Part shown: positions 61,900-64,000 of the stretch, one piece after another
Numbering within the stretch: position 1 is the first letter of the stretch
Layout: each line of letters starts with the position of its first letter
Source of the DNA: Streptosporangium sp. NBC_01755
Lineage (GTDB): Bacteria; Actinomycetota; Actinomycetes; Streptosporangiales; Streptosporangiaceae
Length of the DNA stretch: 64,000 nucleotides
Assembly (NCBI RefSeq): GCF_035917995.1
Contig: NZ_CP109131.1
Span: 1,860,001 to 1,924,000, forward strand
Reading direction: 5' to 3'
The notes under the pieces: model-generated
Databases searched by the model: none
Seen by the model: only the letters and a program-made list of their open reading frames with translations
Told to the model about the DNA's origin: nothing
Position numbers and translations under genes: made by a program

Positions 61900-63321
61900 A
61901 TGTCAGAAGAGCAAACCATCTCCTCGACGGTGGAAGTCGACATTGTCATCGACGGTGGCTGGGTTCTCAGCCTCGACCCGGAGCGCCGGATCTTCCAGCA
62001 GGGGTTCGTCGCCATCAAGGATGGCGTGATCGTCGATGTCGGGCGACGAGAGGACCTCGCCGGCCGCTACCACGCGAAGCGCGTCATCGACGGCCGGAAC
62101 AAGGTGACGATCCCCGGCCTGTCGAACGGTCACCGTCACCTGCTGTGTTGCGCCAAGGGGGCGATGCCTGAAGGGGGGACCACCCTCGACGCACTGCGGC
62201 GCTTCATCTACCCATCCTTCTCACGGCTGACCGCCGAGGACATGCACGTCTACGCACTGCACGCGACCGCGGAGATGGTGCGCTTCGGAACCACAAGCTT
62301 CGAAGAGCCAGGGTGCAACCACATCGAGGCCGTCATGACGGCGGTGGCGACGTCAGGCATGCGGTGCCGGATCGGTCCCTGGACGTGGGACCAGAACGGC
62401 TCCGCCGGTCCTAGCGATCTTCCTGACTGGTTGAAGTTCGATGCCAAGGAGGCTATCAAGCGGCTCGAGTGGGGTGTGGAGACCGTCCGCTCTTTCAACA
62501 ACCCGCGTATCCGGGATGCCGTGACGATCGAGGGCGTCGGCACCTGCTCCGATGAGCTGACCGTGGGCGCGGCGAGACTGGCGCTGGAAGCCGAGTCACT
62601 GATGGTGATCCACAAGTCCACCAGCGAGCGCGAGGTGGCGCTGGAACTGAAGGCGTTCGGTCACCGGCCGATCGAGCACATGCACAAGATCGGTGCGCTC
62701 AACGAGCGGGTCCTCATGAACCACGTCACAAGCGTGGCGGAGTGGGAGGTCCCCCTCATCGCCGATTCCGGTGCCCGGATCTCCCAGAACCCGAGTACCG
62801 CGTTGAAGCTCGCCAAGGGCACGACCCAGTTCGGCAAGTGGCCCGAGTTGCTCGCCGCCGGCGTCCCGATCTGCCTGGGCACGGATGCCGAGAACTGCTC
62901 GAACCACCAGGACATCACTCGGGCGATCTCGCTCGCCGCCCTGCTGCCGCGGGACGCTCGGCAGGACCCGAACGCCGTCAGCGCCGAGCAGGCGCTGGAG
63001 ATGGGCACCCTGGGCGGGTCGCGCGTGCTGGGGTGGGACGACATCGTCGGCGGCATCGAGGTCGGCAAGCAGGCCGACATCGTCGTCTACGAGGCCGACG
63101 ACTTCGACTGGCGGCCGCTGCACAACCCCGTCGCGAACCTCGTGTACGGGGCGACCGGGCACTCCGTCCACACCGTTCTGGTCAGTGGGGACATCCTGCT
63201 GGACAACAAGAAGCTCACCAGGGTCGACGAAGGCGCTCTCCGCGAGGAGGTCGAGAAGATCGACCGCCGCGTGCTCAAGGAGATCGGGATCGAGCCTCGC
63301 GGCACTTGGCCTATCTACTGA
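61900..63321 (+). CDS. Amidohydrolase, TrzA/ATZ (deaminase) type
   Basis: This 473-residue member of the amidohydrolase superfamily has the HxH metal motif in IPGLSNGHRHLL, a catalytic TDAENCSNHQD, and an N- and C-terminal beta sandwich (VDIVIDGGWVLSLDPE; VYEADDFDWRPL). Relatives deaminate or dechlorinate N-heterocycles (atrazine chlorohydrolase, guanine and adenosylhomocysteine deaminases). Here HTH is HRH, and other metal His are IHKST and NHVTS. ATG 61900 has gggaaggg upstream. It likely starts breakdown of the imported compound. Confidence 0.85.
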   Translation: MSEEQTISSTVEVDIVIDGGWVLSLDPERRIFQQGFVAIKDGVIVDVGRREDLAGRYHAKRVIDGRNKVTIPGLSNGHRHLLCCAKGAMPEGGTTLDALRRFIYPSFSRLTAEDMHVYALHATAEMVRFGTTSFEEPGCNHIEAVMTAVATSGMRCRIGPWTWDQNGSAGPSDLPDWLKFDAKEAIKRLEWGVETVRSFNNPRIRDAVTIEGVGTCSDELTVGAARLALEAESLMVIHKSTSEREVALELKAFGHRPIEHMHKIGALNERVLMNHVTSVAEWEVPLIADSGARISQNPSTALKLAKGTTQFGKWPELLAAGVPICLGTDAENCSNHQDITRAISLAALLPRDARQDPNAVSAEQALEMGTLGGSRVLGWDDIVGGIEVGKQADIVVYEADDFDWRPLHNPVANLVYGATGHSVHTVLVSGDILLDNKKLTRVDEGALREEVEKIDRRVLKEIGIEPRGTWPIY

Positions 63322-63386
63322 TGATCCGCTCTCACTCAGCGCCATTGCCGATGCTCTTCGGCTTCTTCCCCCAATGGAGCTTCATC

Positions 63387-64000
63387 ATGATAATTCCTTC
63401 ACGATTGACCGCCGCGGTGGCGGTGGCGGGATCGCTGCTGCTCACGAGCGCCTGCGGGGCTGGGGCAACCGATGCCCCCGAGGGCTCGGATAAGGAAAAG
63501 ACCATCCGAGTCGGAGTCGCTCTGGCTGGGCCCCGCAACGATAACGCCTTCTACCAGACGTATCTGGAAGGCGTCACCAAGAACGCTGAGGCGATGAACC
63601 TCAAGGTGTCGGTCGTCGACAACCTGGTCGCCCCTCAGCAGATCACGGACGCGCTGACCAACCTGGCCGCCGACAACGACCTCATCATCGGCGGCGGAAG
63701 CGCGCTGGTCGCCGGCGCGAACGCCATCGCGGCCACGCACCCCGACACGACCTTCGTGATGTCAGGTGTCGTCACGGAGGGCATCGGCAACCTCCACGCC
63801 TACATGATGCTGCAGGGCGTTCCCGCCTACGTCGCGGGCGTGCTCGCCGCCAAGGTCACCAAGACCGGAAAGGTCGGGTTCATCGGCGGGGCGCAGATCC
63901 CGCCGACCAGCCAGTCGGACATCGACTTCAAGGCCGGCGCTCACGCCACCACCCCGGGCATCAAGTATTCGGCGATCACCGTCGGGAGTTTCAGCGACGC
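63387..64000 (+). CDS. BMP-family ABC substrate-binding lipoprotein, 3'-partial
   Basis: ATG 63387, with ggag 7 bases upstream, begins a lipoprotein signal, LLLTSACG, where the Cys is the lipidation site. The mature part matches the BMP/PnrA family: IRVGVALAGPRNDNAFYQTYLEG, LIIGGGSALVAGANAIA and GVPAYVAGVLAAKVTKTGKVGFIGG. Such proteins bind purine nucleosides, riboflavin or related ligands outside the membrane. The frame runs off the window; permease and ATPase genes probably follow. Confidence 0.88.
   Translation, partial: MIIPSRLTAAVAVAGSLLLTSACGAGATDAPEGSDKEKTIRVGVALAGPRNDNAFYQTYLEGVTKNAEAMNLKVSVVDNLVAPQQITDALTNLAADNDLIIGGGSALVAGANAIAATHPDTTFVMSGVVTEGIGNLHAYMMLQGVPAYVAGVLAAKVTKTGKVGFIGGAQIPPTSQSDIDFKAGAHATTPGIKYSAITVGSFSD

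Overview
The window is very GC-rich DNA from an actinomycete. GTG and TTG starts are frequent and neighbouring genes are often coupled by ATGA or GTGA overlaps. An HTH-TPR regulator, an F420-type LLM oxidoreductase, an Erm-type remnant, a pca operon with an IclR regulator and a nonribosomal-style siderophore uptake locus all fit a Streptosporangiales- or Streptomyces-like chromosome. Genus cannot be fixed from the sequence alone. I see no tRNA, rRNA or CRISPR array.

Layout. (1) 1-3873: a 5'-partial ammonia-lyase-family protein without the usual MIO triad, a LacI regulator with a candidate operator, and a tightly coupled trio of amidohydrolase, 39-residue peptide and cysteine-dioxygenase-like cupin. 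(2) 3921-6263: a strong hairpin, an HTH-TPR regulator and an SDR oxidoreductase. (3) 6532-20200: one long plus-strand cluster that looks like an undescribed nucleotide or sugar biosynthetic system. It encodes a small peptide, an anti-sigma-like ATPase, a HAD phosphatase, two glycosyltransferase-like proteins, a thymidylate-synthase homologue with an Asp in the base-recognition position, a NodU/TobZ carbamoyltransferase, a P-loop kinase, a methyltransferase, two phosphotransferases, a histidine phosphatase, an NAD-epimerase, an S-adenosylhomocysteinase-like dehydrogenase and a NUDIX hydrolase. It ends in a CMP-KDO-synthetase gene cut off after about 86 codons. (4) 20302-26597: a secreted glycerophosphodiesterase, a truncated sensor kinase, a NarL regulator and a kaiB-kaiC-histidine kinase operon, unusual in this kind of organism. 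(5) 26626-32441: an MFS transporter divergent from a pca (3-oxoadipate) operon closed by an IclR regulator.

(6) 32459-52872 is rich in damaged genes: HxlR and NmrA genes that both lack their 5' halves, a PadR fragment, an adenylation-domain fragment, aldo-keto reductase and Erm remnants, a siderophore-binding protein without signal peptide, a permease-ATPase chimera made by an in-frame deletion, integrase, transposase and release-factor fragments, and a frameshifted gene. Intact genes here include a pentapeptide protein, a LuxR-AAA regulator, an ABC exporter, a penicillin-binding protein, MerR and TetR regulators with clear dyad operators, a GH1 beta-glucosidase, an AraC regulator and a siderophore-interacting protein. 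(7) 53232-64000: a coherent catabolic operon with an M20 hydrolase, a two-part B12-dependent acyl-CoA mutase, a class III CoA-transferase, a second M20 hydrolase, an LLM oxidoreductase, an M29/NicX-fold metalloenzyme and a GntR regulator. It is followed by a TrzA-type amidohydrolase and a BMP-family binding lipoprotein that runs off the end. The same 19-bp dyad lies in the promoter regions of the M20 and amidohydrolase genes, which suggests one GntR-controlled regulon for uptake and breakdown of an unidentified nitrogenous compound.

All functional calls rest on recognition of motifs by eye; no database search was possible.
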